Source: Bacillota bacterium
GTDB taxonomy: Bacteria; Bacillota; Clostridia; TANB77; CAG-465
Direction: 5' to 3'
Assembly (NCBI GenBank): GCA_023410645.1
Contig: JAEYPQ010000043.1
Span: 1 to 28,220, forward strand
Length of the DNA stretch: 28,220 nucleotides
Shown here: positions 8,245 to 16,059 of the stretch, one piece after another
Numbering within the stretch: position 1 is the stretch's first letter
How the letters are laid out: each line of letters begins with the position of its first letter
The notes under the pieces: generated by a model
The model's input: only the letters and a program-made list of their open reading frames with translations
The model's database searches: none
What the model was told of the DNA's origin: nothing
Made by a program: the position numbers and the translations under genes

Positions 8245-8419
8245 TGGGGGTAAATATTATCCAAAATGCGTTTGTAATAAAAATTATAGCTATCAAAAAT
8301 GTTGAAAATAATAAAGTTGGTTTATCATATTTTAAGTAACTAAATAAAAAATTGAAAAATAAAATAAACAAGAGTATTGCAAATAATATCCTGAGTAACA
8401 TTTTCCTTTTCCTTTTCAT
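8237..8419 (-). CDS. Small two-helix membrane protein, unknown
   Basis: 60 residues. The start is ATG at 8419 with an excellent AAAGGAGAAG site on the minus strand; the reading frame extends further upstream but without a site. The sequence is a basic N-terminus (MKRKRKM), a helix LLRILFAILLFILFFNFLF, a short loop SYLKYDKPT, and a second helix LLFSTFLIAIIFITNAFWIIF ending in TPRK. Both ends should be cytoplasmic by the positive-inside rule. There are no catalytic residues and I recognise no family. It has its own promoter, divergent from adk, and terminates in the hairpin shared with sua5, so it is a separate transcription unit. Confidence 0.6.
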   Translation of the reverse strand: MKRKRKMLLRILFAILLFILFFNFLFSYLKYDKPTLLFSTFLIAIIFITNAFWIIFTPRK

Positions 8420-8464
8420 AATCTTCTCCTTTAATTTAATTTGAAAATTTAAAAATTTACATAG

Positions 8465-8493
8465 AGTATAACATCTTTTTGTCAATATGTAAA
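8465..8493 (-). promoter_or_regulatory. Sigma-A promoter of the small membrane protein gene
   Basis: On the minus strand: TTTACA (8493-8488), 17-nt spacer, TATACT (8470-8465). Confidence 0.6.
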
Positions 8494-8521
8494 CAAAATA
8501 CACATATTTCTTTAAAATAAC

Positions 8522-8550
8522 TTTACTTTTTGTTCATTTTATGTGATAAT
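8522..8550 (+). promoter_or_regulatory. Sigma-A promoter of adk
   Basis: TTTACT (8522-8527), 17-nt spacer, GATAAT (8545-8550). It means adk-map is not read from secY as in the classical spc operon. Confidence 0.5.
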
Positions 8551-8590
8551 ATATATGTTATTTAAGAAAATAGTTATAAGGAGTGATATT

Positions 8591-9211
8591 ATGATATATA
8601 TTTTAACAGGTGGACCTGCAACAGGTAAAGGAACAAGATCAGATATATTATCTGATGCATTACATATACCACATATATCTACTGGTGATATATTAAGGGA
8701 AGAAAGTAAAAGAAATGAAGAAATGGCAAATGCTCTTTCAAGAGGTGAATTAATTTCAGATCAAACAATAACAAGGCTTTTAGAAGAAAGAATTTCTCAA
8801 AGTGATTGTGTTAAAGGATTTATATTAGATGGTTATCCAAGAACTCTTAAGCAAGTTTCATTATTAAATGAACTTTTAGATAAAAAGGGTGTTAAAATTG
8901 ATAGGGTTATTGAGCTTACAGTTCCTGATGAGTTAGCATTTAAAAGAATACTTGAAAGAAAACAATGTGGAAAATGTGGAAGAATGTATGGAATAGATTT
9001 CCCACCAAAAGTAGAAGATGTCTGTGATGATTGTGGTGGAAAACTATCAGTTAGAACTGATGATACAAAAGAAACATTAAAAAAGAGAATTGACACATAC
9101 AAAGAAAATTCAAAAGAGATATTAGAATATTATAGAAATGTTGGACTATTAAAAACAGTTGATGCTTCTTCACATCCAGAAAATATAGTTGTGGAAGCAA
9201 CTGAAGAATAG
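8591..9211 (+). CDS. adk: Adenylate kinase
   Basis: 206 residues from ATG 8591, with AAGGAG at 8578-8583; the frame extends upstream to 8543 but without a ribosome site. Catalyses ATP + AMP = 2 ADP. The P-loop reads GGPATGKGT (family consensus GxPGxGKGT, with Ala for the middle Gly). Other landmarks are HISTGDILR (AMP site), GFILDGYPRT, the LID domain with a four-Cys zinc knuckle (CGKCG...CDDCG), then RTDDTKETLKKRI. The zinc-binding LID is typical of Gram-positive enzymes. map follows 21 nt downstream, the usual adk-map pair. The gene normally upstream, secY, is not here. Confidence 0.96.
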   Translation: MIYILTGGPATGKGTRSDILSDALHIPHISTGDILREESKRNEEMANALSRGELISDQTITRLLEERISQSDCVKGFILDGYPRTLKQVSLLNELLDKKGVKIDRVIELTVPDELAFKRILERKQCGKCGRMYGIDFPPKVEDVCDDCGGKLSVRTDDTKETLKKRIDTYKENSKEILEYYRNVGLLKTVDASSHPENIVVEATEE

Positions 9212-9232
9212 TTATTAGAAAGTGTGTAAAAA

Positions 9233-9997
9233 ATGATAAATATAAAAAGTGAAAAAGAAATTAAACTTATGGAAGAATCTGCAGAGGCTTTAAAAGCAGC
9301 ATTAAGAGCAATTGAAGCAGAATTAAGACCAGGTGTTACTACTATGAGATTGAATGAAGTAGCTGAATTTGCTATGAAAAAAGCAGGTGCTACTCCAGCA
9401 TTTAAAGGAGAACCATGTCCATATAGAGGTGGTAAACCATATAAATGGGCTATTTGTACATCTGTAAATGATGAGATAATACATGGAATTCCATCAGATA
9501 GAGTATTACAAGAAGGTGATATCGTATCAGTAGATTTAGGAACATTTAAAAATGGCTGGTGTTCAGACGCAGGTAGAACTTATGGTATTGGCAAAATATC
9601 AGAAGTAAGTCAAAAATTAATAAATACTGCTGAAAGAGCATTTTTTGAAGGAATAAATCAAGCTGTTGCTGGTAATAGAGTTGGAGATATATCTAACTCC
9701 ATACAAACATATGTTGAAAAGCAAGGTTTTTCTTTGCTTAGAGATTATCAAGGACATGGAATTGGTCAGGAAATGCATGAAGATCCAGGTGTACCAAATA
9801 TAGGAACAAAAGGTAGAGGTGCTCGTCTTGAGAATGGAATGGCACTGGCAATAGAACCTATGATATGTGAAGGTAGGGCTGATGTCTATGTAAAAAGAGA
9901 TATGTGGACAGTTGCAACAGTGGACAGAAAAATGACAGCATATTATGAGAATACAATAGTTATAACTGAGGATGGACCTAAGATATTAACATTGTAA
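9233..9997 (+). CDS. map: Type I methionine aminopeptidase
   Basis: 254 residues; removes the initiator Met from nascent chains, a cytosolic two-metal enzyme. All five metal ligands are visible: Asp in VSVDLG, Asp in CSDAGRTY, His in GHGIGQEMHEDP, Glu in AIEPM and Glu in ENTIV. The substrate His in DEIIHGIP is also present. No N-terminal zinc-finger extension. The segment FKNGWCSDAGRTY is slightly unlike the common G(Y/W)xGDxAxTF version. The ribosome site before ATG 9233 is weak (AGAAAGTGTG), which fits translation coupled to adk. It is followed by a terminator rather than by infA. Confidence 0.96.
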   Translation: MINIKSEKEIKLMEESAEALKAALRAIEAELRPGVTTMRLNEVAEFAMKKAGATPAFKGEPCPYRGGKPYKWAICTSVNDEIIHGIPSDRVLQEGDIVSVDLGTFKNGWCSDAGRTYGIGKISEVSQKLINTAERAFFEGINQAVAGNRVGDISNSIQTYVEKQGFSLLRDYQGHGIGQEMHEDPGVPNIGTKGRGARLENGMALAIEPMICEGRADVYVKRDMWTVATVDRKMTAYYENTIVITEDGPKILTL

Positions 9998-10020
9998 AAA
10001 CAGTATTAACATATAATAAA

Positions 10021-10056
10021 GATATCATCATACATATAAAGTATGGTGATATTTTT
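10021..10056 (+). terminator. Terminator of adk-map
   Basis: ATATCATCATAC pairs with GTATGGTGATAT (one G-U), 7-nt loop, then TTTTTATAT. Confidence 0.8.
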
Positions 10057-10077
10057 ATATCTAGATTTTAAAACATG

Positions 10078-10106
10078 TTGAATTATGTAAACAAATATGA
10101 TATAAT
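10078..10106 (+). promoter_or_regulatory. Sigma-A promoter of the sortase gene
   Basis: TTGAAT (10078-10083), 17-nt spacer, TATAAT (10101-10106). Confidence 0.65.
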
Positions 10107-10123
10107 TACATCGAGGTGGAAAC

Positions 10124-10759
10124 ATGGAAATCAAATTACGTGATATTATCATATTAATATTAGTTATATCTACACTATCATATGTAGCAATAACTATAAA
10201 AGATAATATGAAACAACAAGAAGTGATAAATTCTACAAAATTAAATAATGACTATGATCCAAATAATGATACCTTAGTTGAATTAACAGACTCAACTAAA
10301 GATACTAATAATAATGTTTCTAAAGAGAATGAAGACTCGAAGAAAGATGTAATAGTAATAAAAAGTGGATGCATAGGTGTAATAGATATACCTGATATAA
10401 ATGTAAGAGCACAAATAAAATCTGGAACAGATAATGAGACATTAAAAAATTATGTTGGAAAATTTACTGATACTCCAAATTTTGGAGAAGTAGGTAATCC
10501 AAGCCTTGCAGCACATAACAATGTTTATACTGAAATATTCAGAAATCTAAATAAGTTAAATATTGGAAATAAAGTGAGAATTGTAACAAAGGATTATGAA
10601 TATGTATATAAAGTAGTATGGAAGAAAGTAGTTTCACCAACAGATATATCGGTTTTAGAAAGTTCAAATAAAAAGGAATTAACTTTAATTACTTGTACAA
10701 CTACAGCACAATCTAGAATTGTTGTTAGATGTGAGCAAATATTACAAAATCCTATATAA
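10124..10759 (+). CDS. Sortase (LPXTG transpeptidase), class B/D-like
   Basis: 211 residues; ATG 10124 with GAGGTGG. Sortases cleave the LPXTG motif of surface proteins and join them to peptidoglycan or to another protein. An N-terminal signal anchor (about 6-23) and a charged, Asn-rich stalk precede the catalytic barrel (about 75-211). The catalytic set is visible: His131 in SLAAHNNVY, Cys191 in TLITCTTT, and Arg198 in QSRIVVRC. The GxIxIPDINV opening and KFTDTPNFGEVGN segment look like class D; the class is not certain. An LPTTG protein follows immediately, making it the likely substrate, although that gene has its own promoter. Both genes interrupt the usual map-infA order. Confidence 0.9.
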   Translation: MEIKLRDIIILILVISTLSYVAITIKDNMKQQEVINSTKLNNDYDPNNDTLVELTDSTKDTNNNVSKENEDSKKDVIVIKSGCIGVIDIPDINVRAQIKSGTDNETLKNYVGKFTDTPNFGEVGNPSLAAHNNVYTEIFRNLNKLNIGNKVRIVTKDYEYVYKVVWKKVVSPTDISVLESSNKKELTLITCTTTAQSRIVVRCEQILQNPI

Positions 10760-10778
10760 ATCCTACAAAATACAACAT

Positions 10779-10815
10779 TTTTTGTAACAAAATTGAAATG
10801 TTTTTGTAATAAAAT
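10779..10815 (+). repeat. Two 15-nt direct repeats, each a 13-nt dyad, upstream of the adhesin promoter
   Basis: TTTTTGTAACAAAAT (10779-10793) and TTTTTGTAATAAAAT (10801-10815) start 22 nt apart, about two helical turns, and end 1 nt before the -35 box. The first contains a perfect odd-centred palindrome, TTTTGT-A-ACAAAA; the second has one mismatch. This is a candidate operator pair for the adhesin gene. Confidence 0.45.
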
Positions 10816-10816
10816 G

Positions 10817-10845
10817 TTGACACTAAAATTCCGGTATGCTATAAT
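10817..10845 (+). promoter_or_regulatory. Strong sigma-A promoter of the adhesin gene
   Basis: TTGACA (10817-10822), 17-nt spacer, TATAAT (10840-10845), preceded by an extended -10 TGC. Both hexamers are perfect. Confidence 0.85.
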
Positions 10846-10885
10846 TAAACCATTATTTAAGTGTGTAATAAGGAGGTACTTTAAC

Positions 10886-13800
10886 ATGAAAAAAGTATCA
10901 AAAAAAATATATATGCGAGTAATTGCTATTTTTATGCTTATATCAATAGGCGTTGCTCAGATAGGGGATATTATTAATCAGACGCTATATGCTGCTGAAA
11001 AAACAATGAGCTTTTCATATACTGGTGGATCAGAGAAAGTATTTACAAATGAAGCTTATGGAGATTATAATACAGTATATAGACAAGCAAAATTAGATGA
11101 TTATGTTGCATATTGCTTAGACTATGGACGTAAATTACCAAGTGGAAGTTTAACATATAAAAGAACACTTAGTGATAAAGCAACATCTATTTTGGTTGCA
11201 GGTTATCCAAATAGAACTGCAAGTGATATTGGTGCTTCAAGTACTAAAGAAGCATATCTTGCAACCCAACTTGCACTTTGGAAAACAGTAAATAGTACTG
11301 GGGATTCAAAAACTGGACTTAATTTTGATGTTTCTGATTTAAAAGCAGTAAGTGGGCAAGAATCTTTATTTTCTAAAGTTAAATCACTTGCTACTAAAAT
11401 AGAAAGTTATGCTAAAGTAAATCCATATAACCCAAGCTTTTCACTTGCTATAAATTCAAGTAAAGCGAAGAATGTAAATGATGGAGGGAATATATTAGCT
11501 GGGCCATATGTATTAGATATGACTGGATTTGATGGAAAGACTGCTAAAGTAGAGCTTAGTGGAGCACCTAGTGGAACAAAAATCGTTGATAAAAATGGCG
11601 CTGTTAAATCAAAATTTTCTGATGGAGAAGGTATTTACGTTCAAATACCTGGTTCTGTACTTTCATCATCACTTACTTTAAAAGCAGAAGTATCTGGATA
11701 TGAATATACAGGTGTTGTTTATGGTGGTTCATCATCTGAACAAAGTTATGCAACTGTTGTTAAGAAAACTGTTGCACTTGACAAATCAGTAAAAATTAGT
11801 TGGGAGAATTCACTAGGCAAAATACAAATAATAAAAGTTGATAATGATGGTAACAAAATCTCTGGTGCAAAATTTGAACTTAGAAATTCTAGTAATAAAT
11901 TGATTGCCAGTGGAACAACAGGAAGTGATGGTAAAATTACATTTGATGAGTTGACACCTGGAAAATATAATGTTATCGAAACTTATGTACCATCAGGTTA
12001 TGTATTAAACAGTACACCAGTTACTTTTGATGTTACAAATGGAGCAAGTTTATCAAAAACAATAGTAAATCAAAGAGAAGGACAAAAATTAGGAAATATA
12101 CAAATAACAAAAGTTGATCAATATAATAATAGAATTTACGGTGCAAAATTCGAACTATATAATTCTAGTAATAAATTGATTGCTAGTGGAACAACTGATT
12201 CAAATGGTGTAGCAAGGTTTGAAGACCTTACTGTCGGAAATTATACTGTAATTGAGACTTATGTACCATCAGGCTATGTTTTGGACTCTACATCAATAAA
12301 TATGACAGTAACAAATGGAAATACGACATATAAAACTATTACAAATCAATATATCGTTCCAAATACTCCAACAGAAGTAAGAGGAAGTTTTAAGATAAAG
12401 AAAATAGATGATGCAGGAAATCCTGTATCTCAAACAAAATTTGAACTATATAATTCAAGTAGAAATAGAATAGCTACGATGACAACAGATAGTAATGGTA
12501 TAGCAATCGCAAATGATTTGGTTAAAGGAACATATTACTATAAAGAGGTTCAAGTACCTGCTGGATATCAAATTAATGATAATGAATATTCATTTACTGT
12601 AACCGGATCTGGGGTAATAGAAAGAACTATGGTTAATAATCGTATAAATGGAAATTTCAAAATAAAGAAAGTTGATGATGCAGGAAATCCTATATCACAA
12701 GTAAAATTTGAACTGTATAATTCAAGTAGAAATAGAATAGCTACAATGATAACAGATAGCAATGGTATTGCAATCGCGAATGATTTAAGTAGTGGAACAT
12801 ACTATTATAAAGAAGTTCAAGTACCTACTGGAGTACAAATTGATAATAATGAATATTCATTTACTATAAATGGTTCTGGGACAGTTGAAAAGACAATAGT
12901 CAATAAATTAATAAAAGGAAATTTAAAAATAATAAAAGTAGATGATTTAGGAAACCCATTATCACAAGTAAAATTTAATATTTTAGATTCAAATAAAAAT
13001 AAGATTGCAACTATAACTACTGATAGTAATGGTATTGCAACACTATCTGAATTAAGTAATGGTACTTATTATTATCAAGAAATAAATGCACCAGAAAATG
13101 TTATATTAGATACAACTCAATATCAATTTACAATAGACAATTCAAATAAATATATTGAAAAGAAAGTTGTAAATAATCTAATAAAAGGACAATTAAAAAT
13201 AGTGAAGGTAGATGATTTAGGTAATAAAATTGCTGGTGTAAAATTTGAAATATTAGATCTAAAGATGAATTTACTTGATACTATAGTTACTGATGAAAAT
13301 GGTGTTGCTACATCAAAATATTTAGCAAAAGGAAAATATTATTATAGAGAAGTCGAAGCACCAAGCAACTTAATTATTGATAAACAAGTATACGCATTTT
13401 CAATTACAAAAAATGAAGAATTAGTAACAAAAACAATAGTTAATGAACTTATTAAAGGAAACTTACAAATAATTAAAAAAGATGATTATTCAAATCCAAT
13501 ACAAGGTGCAAAATTTGATATATTAGATTCTAATAAAAAAGTGGTTGAAACTATTACAACAGATAAAAATGGTATAGCTAAGACTAGTAATTTGCCAATC
13601 GGAAAATATTATTATAAAGAAGTAAAAGTTCCAGATAATGTAATGATTGACACTAAAGAATATGAAGTTAATATAGTAAGTGGAATAATTGAAAAAAATA
13701 TTGTAAATACTTTGAAAAAATCAAAGATACAAATTATAAAATTAGATAAATTAAGTAAAGAACCAATAGCTAATGTAAAATTCCAAATATTAAATGAAAA

Positions 13801-14128
13801 TAAGGAAGTTATAGATACTATAGTTACAGATAATCAAGGAAATGCTTATTCAAAAGATTTAGTTTTAGGAAAATATTACTATAAAGAAATAGAGGCTCCT
13901 GAAAAATATAAACTAGATACTAAAGAATATGAATTTAAAATCAAGGGAAATAATGAAGATATTCAAAAAATTATATATAATGTTCCAAAAGAATCTCTTC
14001 CTACAACTGGATCTGGATTTGGATCAAATGTTGGTATAATATTTATGATTAGTGGAACAACAATAATTGGTTATGTAGTAATACTATCTTTAAAGAAAAA
14101 GAAAAATATAAATGATTTTAATGATTAA
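10886..14128 (+). CDS. LPXTG surface adhesin with thioester domain and eight Cna-B/SpaA repeats
   Basis: 1080 residues from ATG 10886 (AGGAGG at 10871-10876; the frame opens earlier at 10793 but without a site). A signal peptide is cleaved near YAA/EK (about residue 37). Residues 40-200 look like a thioester domain: Cys77 in AYCLDYG and Gln128 in YLATQLALW are the residues that form the internal Cys-Gln thioester used for covalent host binding. From about residue 310 come eight repeats of about 85 residues (IxKxD...G..F.L.....T...G......L..G.Y...E...P.....) with the Lys, Glu and terminal Asn of intramolecular isopeptide bonds. Repeats 3 and 4 are nearly identical. The end is LPTTG (codons 13997-14011), a membrane helix and a KKKKN tail. 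It is a covalently anchored, rigid stalk adhesin, or possibly a pilus subunit; no pilin-type YPKN motif is obvious. Confidence 0.93.
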   Translation: MKKVSKKIYMRVIAIFMLISIGVAQIGDIINQTLYAAEKTMSFSYTGGSEKVFTNEAYGDYNTVYRQAKLDDYVAYCLDYGRKLPSGSLTYKRTLSDKATSILVAGYPNRTASDIGASSTKEAYLATQLALWKTVNSTGDSKTGLNFDVSDLKAVSGQESLFSKVKSLATKIESYAKVNPYNPSFSLAINSSKAKNVNDGGNILAGPYVLDMTGFDGKTAKVELSGAPSGTKIVDKNGAVKSKFSDGEGIYVQIPGSVLSSSLTLKAEVSGYEYTGVVYGGSSSEQSYATVVKKTVALDKSVKISWENSLGKIQIIKVDNDGNKISGAKFELRNSSNKLIASGTTGSDGKITFDELTPGKYNVIETYVPSGYVLNSTPVTFDVTNGASLSKTIVNQREGQKLGNIQITKVDQYNNRIYGAKFELYNSSNKLIASGTTDSNGVARFEDLTVGNYTVIETYVPSGYVLDSTSINMTVTNGNTTYKTITNQYIVPNTPTEVRGSFKIKKIDDAGNPVSQTKFELYNSSRNRIATMTTDSNGIAIANDLVKGTYYYKEVQVPAGYQINDNEYSFTVTGSGVIERTMVNNRINGNFKIKKVDDAGNPISQVKFELYNSSRNRIATMITDSNGIAIANDLSSGTYYYKEVQVPTGVQIDNNEYSFTINGSGTVEKTIVNKLIKGNLKIIKVDDLGNPLSQVKFNILDSNKNKIATITTDSNGIATLSELSNGTYYYQEINAPENVILDTTQYQFTIDNSNKYIEKKVVNNLIKGQLKIVKVDDLGNKIAGVKFEILDLKMNLLDTIVTDENGVATSKYLAKGKYYYREVEAPSNLIIDKQVYAFSITKNEELVTKTIVNELIKGNLQIIKKDDYSNPIQGAKFDILDSNKKVVETITTDKNGIAKTSNLPIGKYYYKEVKVPDNVMIDTKEYEVNIVSGIIEKNIVNTLKKSKIQIIKLDKLSKEPIANVKFQILNENKEVIDTIVTDNQGNAYSKDLVLGKYYYKEIEAPEKYKLDTKEYEFKIKGNNEDIQKIIYNVPKESLPTTGSGFGSNVGIIFMISGTTIIGYVVILSLKKKKNINDFND
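11813..13981 (+). repeat. Eight tandem SpaA/Cna-B-type coding repeats
   Basis: Eight units of about 260-270 nt within the adhesin gene, opening with LGKIQIIKVD, LGNIQITKVD, RGSFKIKKID, NGNFKIKKVD, KGNLKIIKVD, KGQLKIVKVD, KGNLQIIKKD and KSKIQIIKLD. Units 3 and 4 share long nucleotide blocks, suggesting recent duplication. Confidence 0.85.
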
Positions 14129-14161
14129 TTTAATAATTGTATATAAAATATAAATTTAATG

Positions 14162-14198
14162 TACTGTAAGTATAAAATAGCTTACAGTATATTTTTTT
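14162..14198 (+). terminator. Terminator of the adhesin gene
   Basis: TACTGTAAG (14162-14170), 10-nt loop, CTTACAGTA (14181-14189), followed by TATTTTTTT. Confidence 0.85.
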
Positions 14199-14243
14199 GA
14201 TATATTGCGTAAAATATTAATAATACTTATAGGAGATATTAAT

Positions 14244-14930
14244 ATGTTTAGAAAATCAATTATTGCACTGATTTGTGTTGCAATTGTAATTATTATAGGT
14301 ATAATATATTATTTTGTACAAAATTCAAATAGGAATGATAATAATAATAAAAATAATAATATATTGAGTATTAAAGAAAACGTACTTAACTAATATCTAT
14401 TTACAAATAAAAATTCAGAATTAGTCTATGAAGGTGGACCATCACACTGGGGATCTAGAAGTATAAAAATTGAAAATATAAAAGAAAATGAAACAAGTAG
14501 AACTATTGAACTAAATATTAAGGATAATAGTGATTTAAAAGGCGAAGAGCCTCCAAAAGAGTGGATCGAAAAGTGGGAATTAAATCCAAATGGTCTATAT
14601 ATTAATGATATATTAGTAATAAAATATCCACTAAATGTGGGAGAAGAGTGGAATATATTAGAATATACACCATTAACAGATAATAATAAAAAATATAGTG
14701 CAAAAATAAAAATAATAAACATTGTAAATACTAAAAATGATTTTGGTGAAGATGTAAAACAAATAACTACAAGACTTACAATAGATCCGCTAGATATTAT
14801 TTATGGTGGCAGTTATACTGAAACAACAGTATATGAAACAAGTATTGGAATTAAATCAAAAAGCGTTATATCAACGACGATAGATAATACTGAGCTTAGT
14901 TATTGGCTAGAACGTAAGAATGATATTTAA
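14244..14930 (+). pseudogene. Membrane-anchored protein gene broken by one in-frame TAA; paralogue of the 5913-6497 gene
   Basis: ATG 14244 has an AGGAG site at 14231-14235 and encodes a hydrophobic helix and an Asn-rich linker, then hits TAA at 14391-14393 after 49 codons. The same frame continues open from 14394 to the TAA at 14928-14930, encoding the rest of the domain (YLFTNKNSE...YEGG, IKYPLNVGEEWN, SYTETTVYETSIGI). These match landmarks LFANKSLTYKYEE, IYPNEIIVGG..GSEWK and DYTETRVFEKGKGL of the 5913-6497 protein in the same order. Reading through the TAA gives about 227 residues. There is no ribosome site that would restart translation after the stop. Best reading: nonsense-mutated gene; alternatives are an assembly error or readthrough. 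A weak promoter (TTGATA 14197, 18 nt, TAATAC 14221) lies upstream. Confidence 0.75.
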
Positions 14931-14933
14931 ATT

Positions 14934-14974
14934 AAAGTGATAAATATGTAATTTACATATTTATCACTTTTGTT
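14934..14974 (+). terminator. Terminator of the broken gene
   Basis: AAAGTGATAAATATGTAA (14934-14951) is complementary to 14953-14970. The tip must open as a small loop; TTGTTAT follows. It also closes the adhesin block. Confidence 0.75.
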
Positions 14975-15086
14975 ATAAAAATTATGTCAAATTAATATAT
15001 ATTATGTATAAACAATTACTATTTAAATAATTTTTTTCATTAATCTTAAAAAAATATATATTTTTAACAAAAAAACTTATAAAACG

Positions 15087-15115
15087 TTGACATATATATG
15101 AAAATAGTTTATAAT
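15087..15115 (+). promoter_or_regulatory. Strong sigma-A promoter of the infA-rplQ operon
   Basis: TTGACA (15087-15092), 17-nt spacer, TATAAT (15110-15115), both perfect. A palindrome GCTTATTT-A-AAATAAGC (15132-15148) lies in the leader, followed by GATTTTATATTA. Confidence 0.85.
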
Positions 15116-15179
15116 ATATATGTTAATTGTTGCTTATTTAAAATAAGCGATTTTATATTATGTAATAGGAGGAAAAGTA

Positions 15180-15398
15180 ATGGCAAAAGATGATGTTATA
15201 GAAGTTGAAGGTGTAGTTATAGATGCATTACCTAATGCCAATTTCAAAGTAAAACTTGAAAATGGTCATGAAGTACTTGCTCATATATCTGGAAAACTTA
15301 GAATGCATTATATAAAGATACTGCCAGGTGATAAGGTTAAACTTGAATTATCAACTTATGACTTAACAAAAGGCAGAATTACTTGGAGAGAAAAATAA
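15180..15398 (+). CDS. infA: Translation initiation factor IF-1
   Basis: 72 residues, the exact family length. A single OB-fold S1 domain that binds the 30S A site during initiation. Landmarks: MAKDDVIEVEGVV, ALPNANFKVKLENGHEVLAHISGKLRMHYIKILPGDKVKLELS, YDLTKGRITWR. ATG 15180 follows a TAGGAGG site. It is the first gene of the alpha-operon transcript. In most Firmicutes it follows map directly; here 5 kb of surface-protein genes intervene. Confidence 0.98.
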   Translation: MAKDDVIEVEGVVIDALPNANFKVKLENGHEVLAHISGKLRMHYIKILPGDKVKLELSTYDLTKGRITWREK

Positions 15399-15423
15399 AA
15401 TTCCTATTATTTAATTATTATAT

Positions 15424-15530
15424 TAAGTAAATAAACAATAAATTAGAGCGGCTGTAGGAAGGATATAATCTTTCTATTTAATTTAATGTTTATTATATAT
15501 TTACTTACTTTTGTTAAATTTGTTAACAAA
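15424..15530 (+). promoter_or_regulatory. Structured infA-rpmJ spacer, candidate ribosomal-protein leader
   Basis: In the 152-nt infA-rpmJ gap, AAGTAAAT plus AAACA (15425-15437) pairs with TGTTT (15487-15491) plus ATTTACTT (15499-15506), enclosing a second hairpin GAAGGAT-ATA-ATCTTTC (15458-15474). The palindrome TTTGTTAACAAA (15519-15530) precedes the rpmJ ribosome site. It could be an internal regulatory leader or processing site. Confidence 0.35.
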
Positions 15531-15550
15531 GATTTTAAGGAGGATTTAAA

Positions 15551-15664
15551 ATGAAAGTAAGACCATCTGTAAAGAAAATTTGTGAAAAGTGCAAAGTTAT
15601 TAGAAGAAATGGCGTAGTTCGCGTTATTTGTGAAAATCCAAAGCACAAGCAAAGACAAGGTTAA
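15551..15664 (+). CDS. rpmJ: 50S ribosomal protein L36
   Basis: 37 residues, MKVRPSVKKICEKCKVIRR to ...KHKQRQG, the standard bacterial L36 length. The zinc-ribbon form is intact: Cys11, Cys14, Cys27 and His32 (C-x2-C-x12-C-x4-H), so this is the zinc-binding (C+) paralogue. AAGGAGG lies 8 nt before ATG 15551. It sits between infA and rpsM as usual. Confidence 0.98.
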   Translation: MKVRPSVKKICEKCKVIRRNGVVRVICENPKHKQRQG

Positions 15665-15683
15665 TGTGGGGGTGTAGAATTAA

Positions 15684-16055
15684 ATGGCACGTATATCAGG
15701 AATAGATTTACCAAAAAATAAAGTAGCAGAAATTGGACTAACAGCTATCTATGGAATAGGTCGTTCTGCATCAAGAAAAATACTTGCAGAAGCAGGTATT
15801 GAAACTACAAAAAGAGTAAAAGACTTCACAGAAGAAGATGAAGCTAAAATAAGAGCTATAATCGAAAGAGATTATAGTGTTGAAGGTGATCTTCGTAAAG
15901 AAGTTGCTCTTAATATTAAAAGATTAATGGAAATTAATTGCTATAGAGGACAAAGACATAAAAAAAGATTACCAGTTCGTGGGCAAAGAACTAAAACTAA
16001 TGCTAGAACAAGAAAAGGTCCTGCAAAAACAATAGCAGGAAAGAAAGGAGTATAA
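15684..16055 (+). CDS. rpsM: 30S ribosomal protein S13
   Basis: 123 residues. MARISGIDLPKNKVAEIGLTAIYGIG (helix-two-turns-helix), then NIKRLMEINCYRGQRHKKRLPVRGQRTKTNARTRKG, the rRNA- and tRNA-contacting tail. It forms part of the 30S head and the B1 bridges. Its site is GGGGGTG, 10 nt before the ATG. It starts 19 nt after rpmJ and ends 4 nt before rpsK. Confidence 0.98.
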   Translation: MARISGIDLPKNKVAEIGLTAIYGIGRSASRKILAEAGIETTKRVKDFTEEDEAKIRAIIERDYSVEGDLRKEVALNIKRLMEINCYRGQRHKKRLPVRGQRTKTNARTRKGPAKTIAGKKGV

Positions 16056-16059
16056 TAAA

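Noticed and set aside
11813..13981. A CRISPR-like array, suggested by regularly spaced repeats
   Set aside because: The repeats are about 260 nt, in frame, and encode Cna-B/SpaA domains.
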